A program made the position numbers and the translations under genes. Of a stretch of 64,000 nt of DNA, positions 34,948 through 43,846 are shown one piece after another. Within the stretch, counting starts at the first letter, position 1; every line of letters starts with the position of its first letter. Source of the DNA: JAAYDI01 sp052034005 (GTDB lineage: Bacteria > Planctomycetota > Planctomycetia > Pirellulales > Pirellulaceae); assembly GCA_052034005.1 (NCBI GenBank), contig JBPOJB010000003.1, forward strand, positions 1 to 64,000, written 5' to 3'. The notes under the pieces were generated by a model that saw nothing but the letters and a program-made list of their open reading frames with translations, ran no database searches and was not told the origin of the DNA.

Positions 34948-35427
34948 GTGGCGAGCTTATTCTTACAGGGCGAATATCGTCGTGTGCTGGATGAGCGGTA
35001 CCGGGTGTCGGTTCCGAGCGAACTGGCCGAGCCGTTGTGCCAGGCGCGTGCCGAGTGCATGTTGATCAAGGAGCGTCCGGGCGCGTTGAGTCTGTGGAAC
35101 GTGGTGGCCTGGCAGACACGTCTGGATCAGGGAGTGCAGTTAATCCGGGGCAAGATGGAGGCAGGGCGTCTTGAGGGGCGCATGGACGATGTCCAGCGGT
35201 TGGGGCGGCTGCTGTCGACGCGTCATCGCCCCGTCCAACTGGCGGGGCGGGGCCGACTGGTGGTTCCCGAAGGGTTCCGCGAGTTTCTGGGTGTGCCTGC
35301 CGGTGGGGAAGTCATGATCGTGGGGGCGGCGTTGTGCGTGGAGCTGTGGCGACCGACTGCCTGGTTGCAGTATCTGGAGGAGAACATGTCGGAGTTTCAC
35401 CGTCTGTTCGCGGGGCTATCGGCCTAG
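34948..35427 (+). CDS. mraZ: MraZ-like transcriptional regulator
   Basis: A 159-residue protein with two SpoVT/AbrB-type DNA-binding half-domains. The first is G-E-Y-R-R-V-L-D-E-R-Y-R-V-S-V-P, and the second R-G-R-L-V-V-P-E-G-F-R-E-F-L-G. The length and order match MraZ, a repressor of the division and cell-wall (dcw) cluster that oligomerises as a ring. The start codon is GTG at 34948. Most bacteria have mraZ directly before mraW/rsmH, ftsL and ftsI; here it is followed by DUF1844 in the opposite direction. Planctomycetes lack much of the canonical division machinery, so its target set is likely different. The 185 bp after it hold no gene. Confidence 0.88.
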   Translation: MASLFLQGEYRRVLDERYRVSVPSELAEPLCQARAECMLIKERPGALSLWNVVAWQTRLDQGVQLIRGKMEAGRLEGRMDDVQRLGRLLSTRHRPVQLAGRGRLVVPEGFREFLGVPAGGEVMIVGAALCVELWRPTAWLQYLEENMSEFHRLFAGLSA

Positions 35428-35612
35428 ATGGACGGTGAGAGCGAACAGACCCGGACGGGAGAAGCCGCTATCGTACTTTGCCTGTGTGAACCGTGATGTG
35501 TTGCAAGCCACCAGGACGTGGAACGGTTGGCGCAATTCTCCCGCCGGGTCGATTTCTCCAGGCCTACCGGCCGTGCCGCCGGGCGCAGTGCGGGGCGCGT
35601 TCGGGCGGCGCA

Positions 35613-36062
35613 TCAGGCGGGCTTATCGGCCGACGCCTGCTTCTTCAACTGGTTCTGGACGCTTACGTACAGCATGCGGAGGTCATGAAGGAAGCGTGAC
35701 AGCAGAGTGTCCTCGGTGGTGGTGAGGTTGCCCTTCGTCTTGTCCGCCAGGATCCCCAGCGTATCGATACAGTGCTTGGCGAAGGGCAGGTTGACGACCA
35801 CCTGTTCCTCATCGGGCGCGGGCGCCTGGCCGAGCGCCACGAGGGCTTGCGTGCCGATGGTGGTCACGAGGACGGAGAACGACGCGTCCGGAATGGGCAG
35901 TTCGCGAGCCTTGGACGCGTCCTCGGCCGGCTTGTCCGCCGCGTCACCTTCCGCCTGGGCCTGCTTGTGCTGCTGGGCCAACGCCTCGCGTTCGGCTTCC
36001 ACCCGGCTCTTCCAGTCTTCATCCACAATGATCTTGGGTCGTTCTGCGTTCTCGTCGCTCAT
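35613..36062 (-). CDS. DUF1844 domain-containing protein
   Basis: A 149-residue protein. The N-terminal third is charged and low in complexity (E-A-E-R-E-A-L-A-Q-Q-H-K-Q-A). The DUF1844 domain follows from about residue 60: F-S-V-L-V-T-T-I-G-T-Q-A-L, A-L-G, then H-C-I-D-T-L-G-I-L-A-D-K-T-K-G-N-L and a helical end. The family is widespread, small and of unknown function. It lies downstream of kdsB in the same direction with 124 bp between, so cotranscription is possible. GAGG 9 nt before ATG supports the start. Confidence 0.88.
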   Translation of the reverse strand: MSDENAERPKIIVDEDWKSRVEAEREALAQQHKQAQAEGDAADKPAEDASKARELPIPDASFSVLVTTIGTQALVALGQAPAPDEEQVVVNLPFAKHCIDTLGILADKTKGNLTTTEDTLLSRFLHDLRMLYVSVQNQLKKQASADKPA

Positions 36063-36186
36063 CAGTTGAAGCCTCGTTTGCTACGGCTGCCACGGCCACA
36101 CGCCACGTATGGCTGAGCGCTTCCACGGATCTCGCCCGCGATCGGTTCGGGTGGAGTCCCGACCGCTGCACAGGCTGGGCGGCATG

Positions 36187-36969
36187 CTAGCAGATCGGCG
36201 TGCGCTTGACAAACGCCTGGTAGTCGTCCCAGGTGTCGATCCCAATGGTCGGCTCGTCGACGACCGCGACGAGAATGGTGTAGCCGGCGGACAGCACACG
36301 GAGCTGCTCGAGCTTCTCGATCTGTTCGAGCGGCGCTGGGGGCAGCTGGGCGATCTCGAGCAAGAAGTCGCGCCGGTACGCGTAGAGGCCCAAGTGCTGC
36401 AGGAAGCAGGGGGGCTGGCGCGATAGCCACGCGTCGTCCCATTCCCGCGCATGCGGGATCGGGCTGCGACTGAAATACAACGCCTCGCCCAGCTGATTGC
36501 ACACCACCTTGACGCACGAGGGGGCCTCCAACTCCTGGCGGCGACGAATGGGCGCGGCCAGTGTGGACATGACGGCGCGATCATTGGCTTCCAACGCCTC
36601 CACGGCCCGATCGATGGCCGATCCGGAGATCTCCGGCTCGTCACCCTGCACGTTCACGAAGATCTCGATCTCCGGCATGGAGCGTGCCACCTCGGCCACC
36701 CGATCCGTGCCGCTGGCCGCCTGCGGGTTGGTCATCACGACCTGGCCGCCGAACCGCCGTACTTCCGCCGCGATCTCCTCGTGGTCCGCCGCCACGCAAA
36801 CCCCCTCGGGATGCCGCGCCTGCGACGCCGCCTCGTATGTGTGCTGGATCAACGCCTTGCCGGTCTCCCGCAACAGCAGTTTGCGAGGCAATCGCGTCGA
36901 CGCCAGCCGTGCGGGGATCACGATGTAGCTCCGCGCACGCCCCGCCCTTCGGGCCCCCACTTGGTCCAT
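36187..36969 (-). CDS. kdsB: 3-deoxy-manno-octulosonate cytidylyltransferase
   Basis: It activates Kdo with CTP to CMP-Kdo for the inner core of lipopolysaccharide. The 260-residue protein has the KdsB signature V-I-P-A-R-L-A-S-T-R-L-P-R-K-L-L followed by V-C-V-A-A-D-H-E-E-I. Other motifs are S-G-T-D-R-V-A-E-V and V-N-V-Q-G-D-E-P-E-I, and the end matches I-G-I-D-T-W-D-D-Y. ATG at 36969 is chosen because GGGAGGG lies 9 nt upstream; two upstream ATG codons lack this. Together with lpxA it supports a Kdo-containing outer membrane. The partner genes kdsA and waaA are not in the window. Confidence 0.95.
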   Translation of the reverse strand: MDQVGARRAGRARSYIVIPARLASTRLPRKLLLRETGKALIQHTYEAASQARHPEGVCVAADHEEIAAEVRRFGGQVVMTNPQAASGTDRVAEVARSMPEIEIFVNVQGDEPEISGSAIDRAVEALEANDRAVMSTLAAPIRRRQELEAPSCVKVVCNQLGEALYFSRSPIPHAREWDDAWLSRQPPCFLQHLGLYAYRRDFLLEIAQLPPAPLEQIEKLEQLRVLSAGYTILVAVVDEPTIGIDTWDDYQAFVKRTPIC

Positions 36970-37377
36970 GAGTCGAATCCCTCCCATTCCCGTAAAACCG
37001 GCTTCCGGCACCTTGTACACCTGTGACAGACCGCAGGCCGGTCATCCAGCTCATCTCAACCGGCTTGATACTCGATCTGGTACCGGGCGACCAGATGAGT
37101 GCCGACCGCCCCCCCCGATCGGCGCGCCCACGTACCGCACAATCCGTACGATTTGTCCAGCCGCGGGACGGCCCGCCATCGGGTGCTCCGCAGAGCGGCT
37201 CTCGGGCGCTCCGACGACGTTCTCATGGCCCACAATTGTGGAGCGAACATCGCACGGACGTCGTCGGCGTGGACTCTCGTCCATGCCGAGGGGACTGTGC
37301 CCCACATTAGCAGGGTGACGGGGCCGGACAGGTGGGGCGGCTTGGCTTCTCGGACTTAGCGGAGCGCAGCAGAGATC
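36970..37377 (+). other. Structured 408-bp region upstream of glmS
   Basis: No convincing gene is present. The 3' part contains a perfect 10-bp inverted repeat (37211-37220 with 37258-37267) enclosing a perfect 12-bp palindrome CCACAATTGTGG (37230-37241). A 10-bp hairpin with one G-T pair and a TCTC loop follows at 37265-37288, and then a GGGG/CCCC hairpin at 37290-37303. The first and second helices share 37265-37267 and cannot both form fully. Confidence 0.5.
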
Positions 37378-39255
37378 ATGTGTGGCATCGTCGGGTACGT
37401 CGGGACGCGTGGCGCGAAGGAGTTCCTGCTCGAAGGTCTGCGGCGCCTGGAGTATCGCGGTTATGACAGCGCGGGAATCGGCACCATCACGGCCTCTGGC
37501 GACATTGTGGTGACGAAAGTGGCGGGCCGCATCGAGTCGTTGGCCAGGGACGCGCTGGACGCCCACGAAGACGGGCTCATCGGCGTCGGGCACACGCGCT
37601 GGGCGACGCACGGGCCGGCCACGCAAGTGAATGCCCATCCGCATCTGGATGGTTCCCACGCGATTGCGATCGTGCACAACGGGGTGATTGAGAACTTCCG
37701 TCCGTTGAAGGATCGCATGGAGCAGGCGGGGCACGTGTTCGTGTCGGCGACCGACAGCGAGGTGATTGCGCACCTGATCAGCGATTGCCTGGCGGAGGTC
37801 CAGGCGGATCGGGAGGCACCTCGGGCGGCGGGTGCCCGGCACGAGGCGTTATTGTCCGCGGTGATGGCCGCGTTGGCTCAGCTCCAGGGCACCTACGGGC
37901 TGGTCGTGTTATTCCGTGACCATCCGGACGTGATGGTTGCCGCGCGTCTGGGGAGCCCGCTGGTGGTTGGCATCGGCCGGGGCGCGCACTACGTGGCGAG
38001 CGACGCGTCGTCGCTGGCCGGCTACGCGGACAAGATCGTCTACCTGGCGGACCATCAGGTGGCGCTGGTCACGGCCCAATCGGTCCGGGTGACGCACCGC
38101 GAGCGCGGGCGGGTGCAGCCGACGATTGAGCGTTTGGAGCTGGACGCCAACCAGGTCGAGATGGGCGGTTTCCCGCACTACATGTTGAAGGAGATTTTCG
38201 AGCAGCCCGAGGCGTTGGAGAACCTGATGCGCGGCCGCTTGAGCGACGAGGACGCGACGGCGGTGTTCGGCGGCTTGAACCTGGCGCCGGGCGAATTGCG
38301 CGGCGTGAACCGCATCCTCTTGACGGCCTGCGGTACGAGCTGGCACTCGGCGCTGGTCGGCGAGTACACGATCGAGGACCTGGCCAGGCTGCCGGTGGAA
38401 GTGGAGTATGCGAGCGAATTGCGTTACCGCAACCCGCCGGTGGAGCATGGTGCGTTGTTGTTCGCGATCACCCAGAGCGGCGAGACGGCGGACACGCTGG
38501 CGGCGTTGCGCGAGATGAAGCGCAAGGGTCATCCGACGTTGGCCATCTGCAACGTGGTCGGGAGCACGATCGCTCAGGAGGCCAACGGCGGCATCTACCT
38601 GCATGCCGGGCCGGAGATCGGCGTGGCCTCGACCAAGGCCTACACGTCGCAATGCCTGGCGCTCACCTTGCTGGCGCTCCACTTCGGACGCCTGCATCAT
38701 CTGAGCTATGCCCAGGGCCGCGCGATCATCGACGCGATCCGGCAGCTGCCGGACCAGATCCGGGAAGTGCTCCGGACCAACGACCACGTGCGCCACATCG
38801 CCGGCCGATACGGCCACTTCGACAACTTCCTGTACCTCGGCCGTCAATACAACTTCCCGACGGCGCTCGAAGGGGCGCTCAAGCTGAAGGAGATCAGCTA
38901 CATCCACGCGGAGGGCTATCCCGCCGCCGAGATGAAGCACGGCCCGATCGCGCTGGTCGACGCGCAGACCCCCAGCGTGTTCATCATGCCGCACGGGTTC
39001 GTCTACGACAAAGTGATGGCCAACCTGGAGGAGGTCAAAGCGCGGGGCGGTCCGATCATCGCCGTGGTCGCCGAGGAGGACACGCGCGTGGAGGCGCTGG
39101 CCGACGAGGTGATCCGCGTGCCGACGGTCGCCGAGTATCTCCAGCCGCTGGTGACGATCGTCCCGCTCCAGCTGTTGGCCTATCACATCGCCGTGCTGCG
39201 CGGCTGCGATGTTGACAAGCCGCGGAACCTCGCCAAGAGCGTGACGGTCGAGTAG
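37378..39255 (+). CDS. glmS: Glutamine-fructose-6-phosphate aminotransferase (isomerizing)
   Basis: It makes glucosamine-6-phosphate from fructose-6-phosphate and glutamine, feeding UDP-GlcNAc for lipid A and wall polymers. The 625-residue protein starts M-C-G-I-V-G-Y-V-G with the N-terminal nucleophile Cys2 of the class II glutaminase. Next comes L-E-Y-R-G-Y-D-S-A-G and G-H-T-R-W-A-T-H-G. The two SIS isomerase domains carry I-T-Q-S-G-E-T-A-D-T and a C-terminal A-K-S-V-T-V-E, the conserved end. A roughly 15-residue insert lies near residue 145 (Q-A-D-R-E-A-P-R-A-A-G). The leader is structured (see upstream entry). No glmS ribozyme core was found. Confidence 0.97.
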   Translation: MCGIVGYVGTRGAKEFLLEGLRRLEYRGYDSAGIGTITASGDIVVTKVAGRIESLARDALDAHEDGLIGVGHTRWATHGPATQVNAHPHLDGSHAIAIVHNGVIENFRPLKDRMEQAGHVFVSATDSEVIAHLISDCLAEVQADREAPRAAGARHEALLSAVMAALAQLQGTYGLVVLFRDHPDVMVAARLGSPLVVGIGRGAHYVASDASSLAGYADKIVYLADHQVALVTAQSVRVTHRERGRVQPTIERLELDANQVEMGGFPHYMLKEIFEQPEALENLMRGRLSDEDATAVFGGLNLAPGELRGVNRILLTACGTSWHSALVGEYTIEDLARLPVEVEYASELRYRNPPVEHGALLFAITQSGETADTLAALREMKRKGHPTLAICNVVGSTIAQEANGGIYLHAGPEIGVASTKAYTSQCLALTLLALHFGRLHHLSYAQGRAIIDAIRQLPDQIREVLRTNDHVRHIAGRYGHFDNFLYLGRQYNFPTALEGALKLKEISYIHAEGYPAAEMKHGPIALVDAQTPSVFIMPHGFVYDKVMANLEEVKARGGPIIAVVAEEDTRVEALADEVIRVPTVAEYLQPLVTIVPLQLLAYHIAVLRGCDVDKPRNLAKSVTVE

Positions 39256-39371
39256 CGTGCGCGCCGAGCGCGCCCTTGCGCGACCGGTTGCCCCGCCGGG
39301 ACAGAAGGCGCACAATGGACCGGGACGGCACGCTGGAAGTCAGCTGCACTACGTTGTCGAGGTGCCTTGTG

Positions 39372-41768
39372 ATGCGCGCGTTTTCTGGCATCGTCGTTGT
39401 CAGTATCTCTCTGATGCTGATGGGCGGTTCGTCCGCACGGGCTCAGGAAGGGCTGGGCGTGGCCAAACGCCTGGTGCGTCTGGAGGATACGGGCGCGAAC
39501 CTGTTGCGCCCGGACGCGTGGCAGGCGTCGCAGCGGGGGTTCGACCGGGAGGGCGCCGAGTTCGTGTGCGACAACGGCGGCGACACGCAGGCCGAACGAG
39601 GCGCCTACCAGAGCGTGGTCTTGAACCAGACGAGGCCCGAGCCGGTGGTGGCGGCGGTTACCAGCCGTGCGGAGGCGGTCACGGGATCACCCGACAGCGA
39701 CTACTCGCTCTACTTGGACCTGGTCTACGTCGATGGCACGCACCTGTGGGGCCAGACGGCGGCGTTCGACACGGGCTCGCACGACTGGCAGACGCGTCGG
39801 ATCGTGCTGGTGCCGGACAAGCCGATCCGCGCGCTCACCGTGAACTTGCTGCTGCGGCGGCATGGCGGCAAGGCCTGGTTTCGCGACCCGATGCTGCGCG
39901 TGCTGGCCACGCCCGCCGGCGCCGCCCAGTTCGACGCGGTGGCCGTGGTCCCCGAGCCGTCGCGCGTGGCCGGGTTCCAGGTCCGGGATGTCGCGGCGGA
40001 CAGCGATTACGTGCGGATCGACGAGCGGGCGTTGGACCTGGAGCTGCAATGCGAATCGACACAGCACGGTGAGGCGACCTTCTTCGACGTGACGCTGACC
40101 GACCGGTCGGGCCGAGACCGCGCGGTGACGCTCCTGTACACGGTGCCGGTCGACGCGGCCGGGCTGGAGTGGCTGGACGACCCGCGTCGGGCGACGGCCG
40201 TGGAGCCGGCGCGCGAGTACAGCTTCGTGTGGCATTGTCCACTGCTGGGTTCGAACGGGCGCCTGTCGCGCTATCCGTTGGGCGCGGTCGCGTCCGCCGC
40301 GCGCGGCGAGGCGCTGGGGATCGACATGCACCATCCGGCGGTCTTCCGGATCGGTTACAACGCGGCCGTGGGCGAGCTTTTCCTGGCATATGATCTTGGG
40401 TTGACGCCCGAGCAGCCGAGTGCCCGCGTGCGCTTCTGCCGGTTCTCCTTCGATCCGCGGCAGCGGTTCCGCGGCGCGCTGGCGCGCTACTACGAGCTGT
40501 TCCCCGAATCGTTTCAATGCCGCACGCCCGAGCAGGGGCTGTGGATGCCGTTCGCCAAGATCAGCGCCGTGGAGGGCTGGGAGGATTTCGGATTCAAGTT
40601 CAAGGAAGGTGACGACGAAACCGGCTGGGACGACCAGCACGGCATCCTCACGTTCCGGTACACCGAGCCCATGACCTGGTGGATGCGGATGCCCGACGAG
40701 CTACCGCGCACGATGGACGCCGCGCTGGACTACGCGCAACGCCTGGCGGACCAGAAGCGCGACCGGCACGCCCAAGCGCTGCTGACAAGCGGCTTCCGGG
40801 ATCGCGAGGGGCGGCTGGCGGCCCGCCTACTGGACACGCCCTGGTGCAACGGGGCGGTGTGGAGCATGAACTCGATGCCGGGGATTCCCAACCCGCCCAC
40901 CGACTTCTCGCTCAAGTGGAACGCCGAGCTGAAACAGCGGCTCTACGGGCCCGGCCGGACCGCGGACCTGGACGGCGAGTACATCGATTCGAGCGAGGGT
41001 TACGTGACCGACGAGCTGGACTTCTGCCGCGACCATTTCGCAGCCGCCCGGACTCCGCTGTGCTTCTGCAGCGCCACGCGGCGTCCGGCCATCTTCCGCG
41101 GACTGGTGGCCTACGAGTACGTGCGGCAGATCGCCGAGGATGTGCACGCCATGGGCCGCCTGATGATGGCCAACGCGACGCCCGGGTCCCTCTGTTGGCT
41201 GGCGCCTCATCTGGAAGTGCTGGGGACCGAAACCGACTGGCATCGCCAGGGGAAGTGGCAGCCGATGGACGACGCGGAGCTGCTCTACCGCCGCGCCTTG
41301 TGCAAGGGGAAGCCCTACTGCTTCCTGATGAACACGGAGTTCGAGCAGTTCTCGTACGAGTTGGTCGAGCGGTACATGAAGCGCGCGTTGGCCTACGGCA
41401 TGTTCCCGGGCTTCTTCAGCCACAACGCGTCGGAAGGGCATTACTTCACGCGGCCCGAGTTGTACAATCGTGACCGGCCGCTGTTCAAGAAGTACGTGCC
41501 CCTGTGCCGCCGCGTGGCGGAGGCCGGCTGGGAGCCCGTGACGCTCGCCGCCAGCAGCGACCCGCATGTGTACGTCGAGCGGTTCGGCCCGCGACTGCTG
41601 ACCCTCCTGAACGACAGCTCCGAACAACGCACGGTGACGGTGCGTTGTGAGCTGCCGGACGTGCGGGGCGGCCGCGAACTGGTCCGCGGACAGGACCTGG
41701 ACGGGCCCCGCGGCGTCTTCACGCTCCAGCTCGGACCCGAAGACGTGGCCGTGATTGAACTGCGATAG
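39372..41768 (+). CDS. Secreted putative glycoside hydrolase, family not assigned
   Basis: A 798-residue exported protein with an N-terminal signal peptide (M-R-A-F-S-G-I-V-V-V...S-A-R-A-Q). An N-terminal beta-sandwich-like region runs to about 360. A (beta/alpha) barrel-like middle follows (C-N-G-A-V-W-S-M-N-S, D-L-D-G-E-Y-I-D-S-S-E-G-Y, M-M-A-N-A-T-P, E-V-L-G-T-E-T-D-W). A short beta domain is at the C-terminus (L-L-N-D-S-S-E-Q-R-T-V). The acidic residues in D-G-E-Y-I-D and G-T-E-T-D are candidates for catalysis. The architecture resembles clan D-like or putative alpha-glycosidase proteins, but I cannot place the family. GAGGTG lies 7 nt before ATG 39372. It lies 116 bp after glmS in a co-directional run. 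Confidence 0.7.
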   Translation: MRAFSGIVVVSISLMLMGGSSARAQEGLGVAKRLVRLEDTGANLLRPDAWQASQRGFDREGAEFVCDNGGDTQAERGAYQSVVLNQTRPEPVVAAVTSRAEAVTGSPDSDYSLYLDLVYVDGTHLWGQTAAFDTGSHDWQTRRIVLVPDKPIRALTVNLLLRRHGGKAWFRDPMLRVLATPAGAAQFDAVAVVPEPSRVAGFQVRDVAADSDYVRIDERALDLELQCESTQHGEATFFDVTLTDRSGRDRAVTLLYTVPVDAAGLEWLDDPRRATAVEPAREYSFVWHCPLLGSNGRLSRYPLGAVASAARGEALGIDMHHPAVFRIGYNAAVGELFLAYDLGLTPEQPSARVRFCRFSFDPRQRFRGALARYYELFPESFQCRTPEQGLWMPFAKISAVEGWEDFGFKFKEGDDETGWDDQHGILTFRYTEPMTWWMRMPDELPRTMDAALDYAQRLADQKRDRHAQALLTSGFRDREGRLAARLLDTPWCNGAVWSMNSMPGIPNPPTDFSLKWNAELKQRLYGPGRTADLDGEYIDSSEGYVTDELDFCRDHFAAARTPLCFCSATRRPAIFRGLVAYEYVRQIAEDVHAMGRLMMANATPGSLCWLAPHLEVLGTETDWHRQGKWQPMDDAELLYRRALCKGKPYCFLMNTEFEQFSYELVERYMKRALAYGMFPGFFSHNASEGHYFTRPELYNRDRPLFKKYVPLCRRVAEAGWEPVTLAASSDPHVYVERFGPRLLTLLNDSSEQRTVTVRCELPDVRGGRELVRGQDLDGPRGVFTLQLGPEDVAVIELR

Positions 41769-41867
41769 GATGCAGCGGTTATTTGGGTGGATTCGAGGCG
41801 TTCGCGGTCAAGAGGCCCGCAGCGCGACGTATGGTGCTCGATTGGCATGATTTCTCAGGAGCAGGAC

Positions 41868-43718
41868 ATGACGCGCCGGTGTCTGTTGAGTGTCGTCATC
41901 TGGACCGCGATCTCCACGGGCGGGTCGGCCGCCGACGTCGGCAATCGCCTGACGTATCTGGACGACCCGATCGATCCGTACTATGTGCACAAGGACTTCC
42001 CGCGGCTGATCACGCCGCAATGGGTCGGTCAGGACGGGGTCGAAGCCGTCGTGGTGCTGGCGGTTGACGACCTGGGCAGCGACCGCGTGGAGCGGTACGA
42101 GACGTTCTTGCGGCCGATCCTCGACCGGCTGAAGCAGATCGACGGTCGCGCCGGGCTGAGCATCATGACCAACAACGTGGACCCGCGGTCCGCGCGGGTT
42201 GCCCAGTGGCTGGCCGAGGGTGTGAGCATCGAGACGCACACGGCCGACCATCCCTGCCCACTGCTGCAAAAAGGCTATTTTCCGCCGGCGAAAGCCACGT
42301 TCGATTGGTGCGTGGAACGGATCGCCGCGATCCCGAATCAGCAGCCGGTCGCCTTCCGCATGCCGTGCTGCGATTCGATGAATTCGGTCAGCCCTCGGTT
42401 CTTCGCCGAGATCTTCAATCGGACCACGCCCCAGGGGCTGTTCCTGTCGATCGACAGCTCCGTCTTCCAGGTGTTCACGGCCGAGGACCCGCAGCTCCCG
42501 CGGGCGTCGGTCATCGATGACGATGGGCGAGCGACGTTCGCCAAGTACGTGCCGACCGATAAGCAGATGGTCAACGTCGTGCACAATTACCCGTATCCCT
42601 TTGTGATCGGCAGGCTCTGCTGGGAGATCCCGACGCTGATGCCCAGCGACTGGGATGCGTTCCACCTGCACGACCGGTGCAATCCGCTCACCGTGCGCGA
42701 CATGCAGCGGGCCATCGATGCCACGGTGGCCAAGCAGGGGCTCTTCGCGCTCTGCTTCCATCCCCACAATTGGATCGCGAACTCGCAGATCGTCGAGCTG
42801 ATCGACTACGCGCAGAGCCGTCATGGCGGGAAGATCCGGTTCCTCAGCTTCCGGGACGTCGCTCAGCGCTTGACGGACAACCTGCTCGGCGGGCATCTGC
42901 TGCGCGATGCCCGGGGCGGCGACAACGGCGTGCGCGTCCTGGACGTGGACAACGACGGCTTCCTGGACGCCGTGATCGCCAACGCGCAGGTCCGGACGAC
43001 CCGCCTCTGGAACCCCGCATCCGGACAGTGGCAGGAGACGCCGTTCCCGCTGCCGCTGGTCGCCCGGACCAGTCAGGGCGAGTCCTGCGATGCGGGCGTC
43101 CGGTTCGGCGTCCTCCAGCCGAGCGGTCAGGCGAGCCTGTTGGTCCGGGCCGCACAACAGGGCGTGTGGCATTTCACCGACGGTCGGTGGATGGAAGACC
43201 CGGACGGCGCGCGGTCGATACCGTGCGAGACGAGCGTCGCCGGCCGTGATCGGGGAGTGCGGCTCCGAGACCTGGACCTGGACGGCATCTGCGAGTGGAT
43301 CGTCGCCAACCCGGACCAGCAGGCCGTGTATCGTCTGGCCGGCGGCTGGGATCGCCTACCCTGGACGCTGCCAGCCGGCCTGTGGGTGGTCGACGCGGAC
43401 GGGCGCGACGCCGGGCTGCGATTCGTCGACCTCGAACAGGACGGGCACAGCGACCTGGTGTTCTCGAATGCTCAGCGAAGCGCCATCTACGCGTTCGTGT
43501 CCCTGGAGGAAGGCTGGTCGCGGCAGTTGCTCGACGCGCCGCGCACGGATCCCGCCGCTCTGCCGATGATCGTGCGCGCCGACGGGACGAACAACGGCGT
43601 GTGGTTCGCGCACCGCGACATGTGGGTGCAGAACGAAGACACGGGCGGCACCACCCAGTTTCACACCGATCATCGCCGGATCACGGTCCAGCCGGAACCG
43701 ACGCCGGCGGCGCGGTGA
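41868..43718 (+). CDS. Secreted polysaccharide-deacetylase-like protein with FG-GAP repeats
   Basis: A 616-residue exported protein (signal M-T-R-R-C-L-L-S-V-V-I-W...G-S-A-A). The first half, to about 345, is a NodB-like barrel. It has an early acidic pair in A-V-D-D-L-G and the metal-binding histidines in E-T-H-T-A-D-H-P, with H-P-H-N-W towards its end. The second half contains VCBS/FG-GAP-like blades with N-G-V-R-V-L-D-V-D-N-D-G-F-L-D and similar D-x-D-x-x-G calcium-binding loops, repeated about four times. This combination suggests a cell-surface enzyme acting on a polymer such as acetylated xylan or chitin. AGGAG 6 nt before ATG 41868 fixes the start. It follows the putative glycosidase by 99 bp. 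Confidence 0.82.
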   Translation: MTRRCLLSVVIWTAISTGGSAADVGNRLTYLDDPIDPYYVHKDFPRLITPQWVGQDGVEAVVVLAVDDLGSDRVERYETFLRPILDRLKQIDGRAGLSIMTNNVDPRSARVAQWLAEGVSIETHTADHPCPLLQKGYFPPAKATFDWCVERIAAIPNQQPVAFRMPCCDSMNSVSPRFFAEIFNRTTPQGLFLSIDSSVFQVFTAEDPQLPRASVIDDDGRATFAKYVPTDKQMVNVVHNYPYPFVIGRLCWEIPTLMPSDWDAFHLHDRCNPLTVRDMQRAIDATVAKQGLFALCFHPHNWIANSQIVELIDYAQSRHGGKIRFLSFRDVAQRLTDNLLGGHLLRDARGGDNGVRVLDVDNDGFLDAVIANAQVRTTRLWNPASGQWQETPFPLPLVARTSQGESCDAGVRFGVLQPSGQASLLVRAAQQGVWHFTDGRWMEDPDGARSIPCETSVAGRDRGVRLRDLDLDGICEWIVANPDQQAVYRLAGGWDRLPWTLPAGLWVVDADGRDAGLRFVDLEQDGHSDLVFSNAQRSAIYAFVSLEEGWSRQLLDAPRTDPAALPMIVRADGTNNGVWFAHRDMWVQNEDTGGTTQFHTDHRRITVQPEPTPAAR

Positions 43719-43846
43719 GGTTTCCGGCCGATCCTGCTCATCCCCTCCGCCTGCTCTGCGCATTGCGGGCGGCCTGGTTGGGAATCACAATGGAGGCTGT
43801 CTTGGCGGATGATTCCATCGCGAACCTCCAGATCTGACTGAGCCGC

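Noticed and set aside
37023..37310. Short open frames on both strands between kdsB and glmS
   Set aside because: They lack ribosome binding sites and known domains and are Arg/Ser/Pro-rich; the inverted repeats explain the region better as structure.
36970..37377. glmS ribozyme before glmS
   Set aside because: I could not find the conserved ribozyme core or cleavage-site context; the visible hairpins do not match its pseudoknotted layout.
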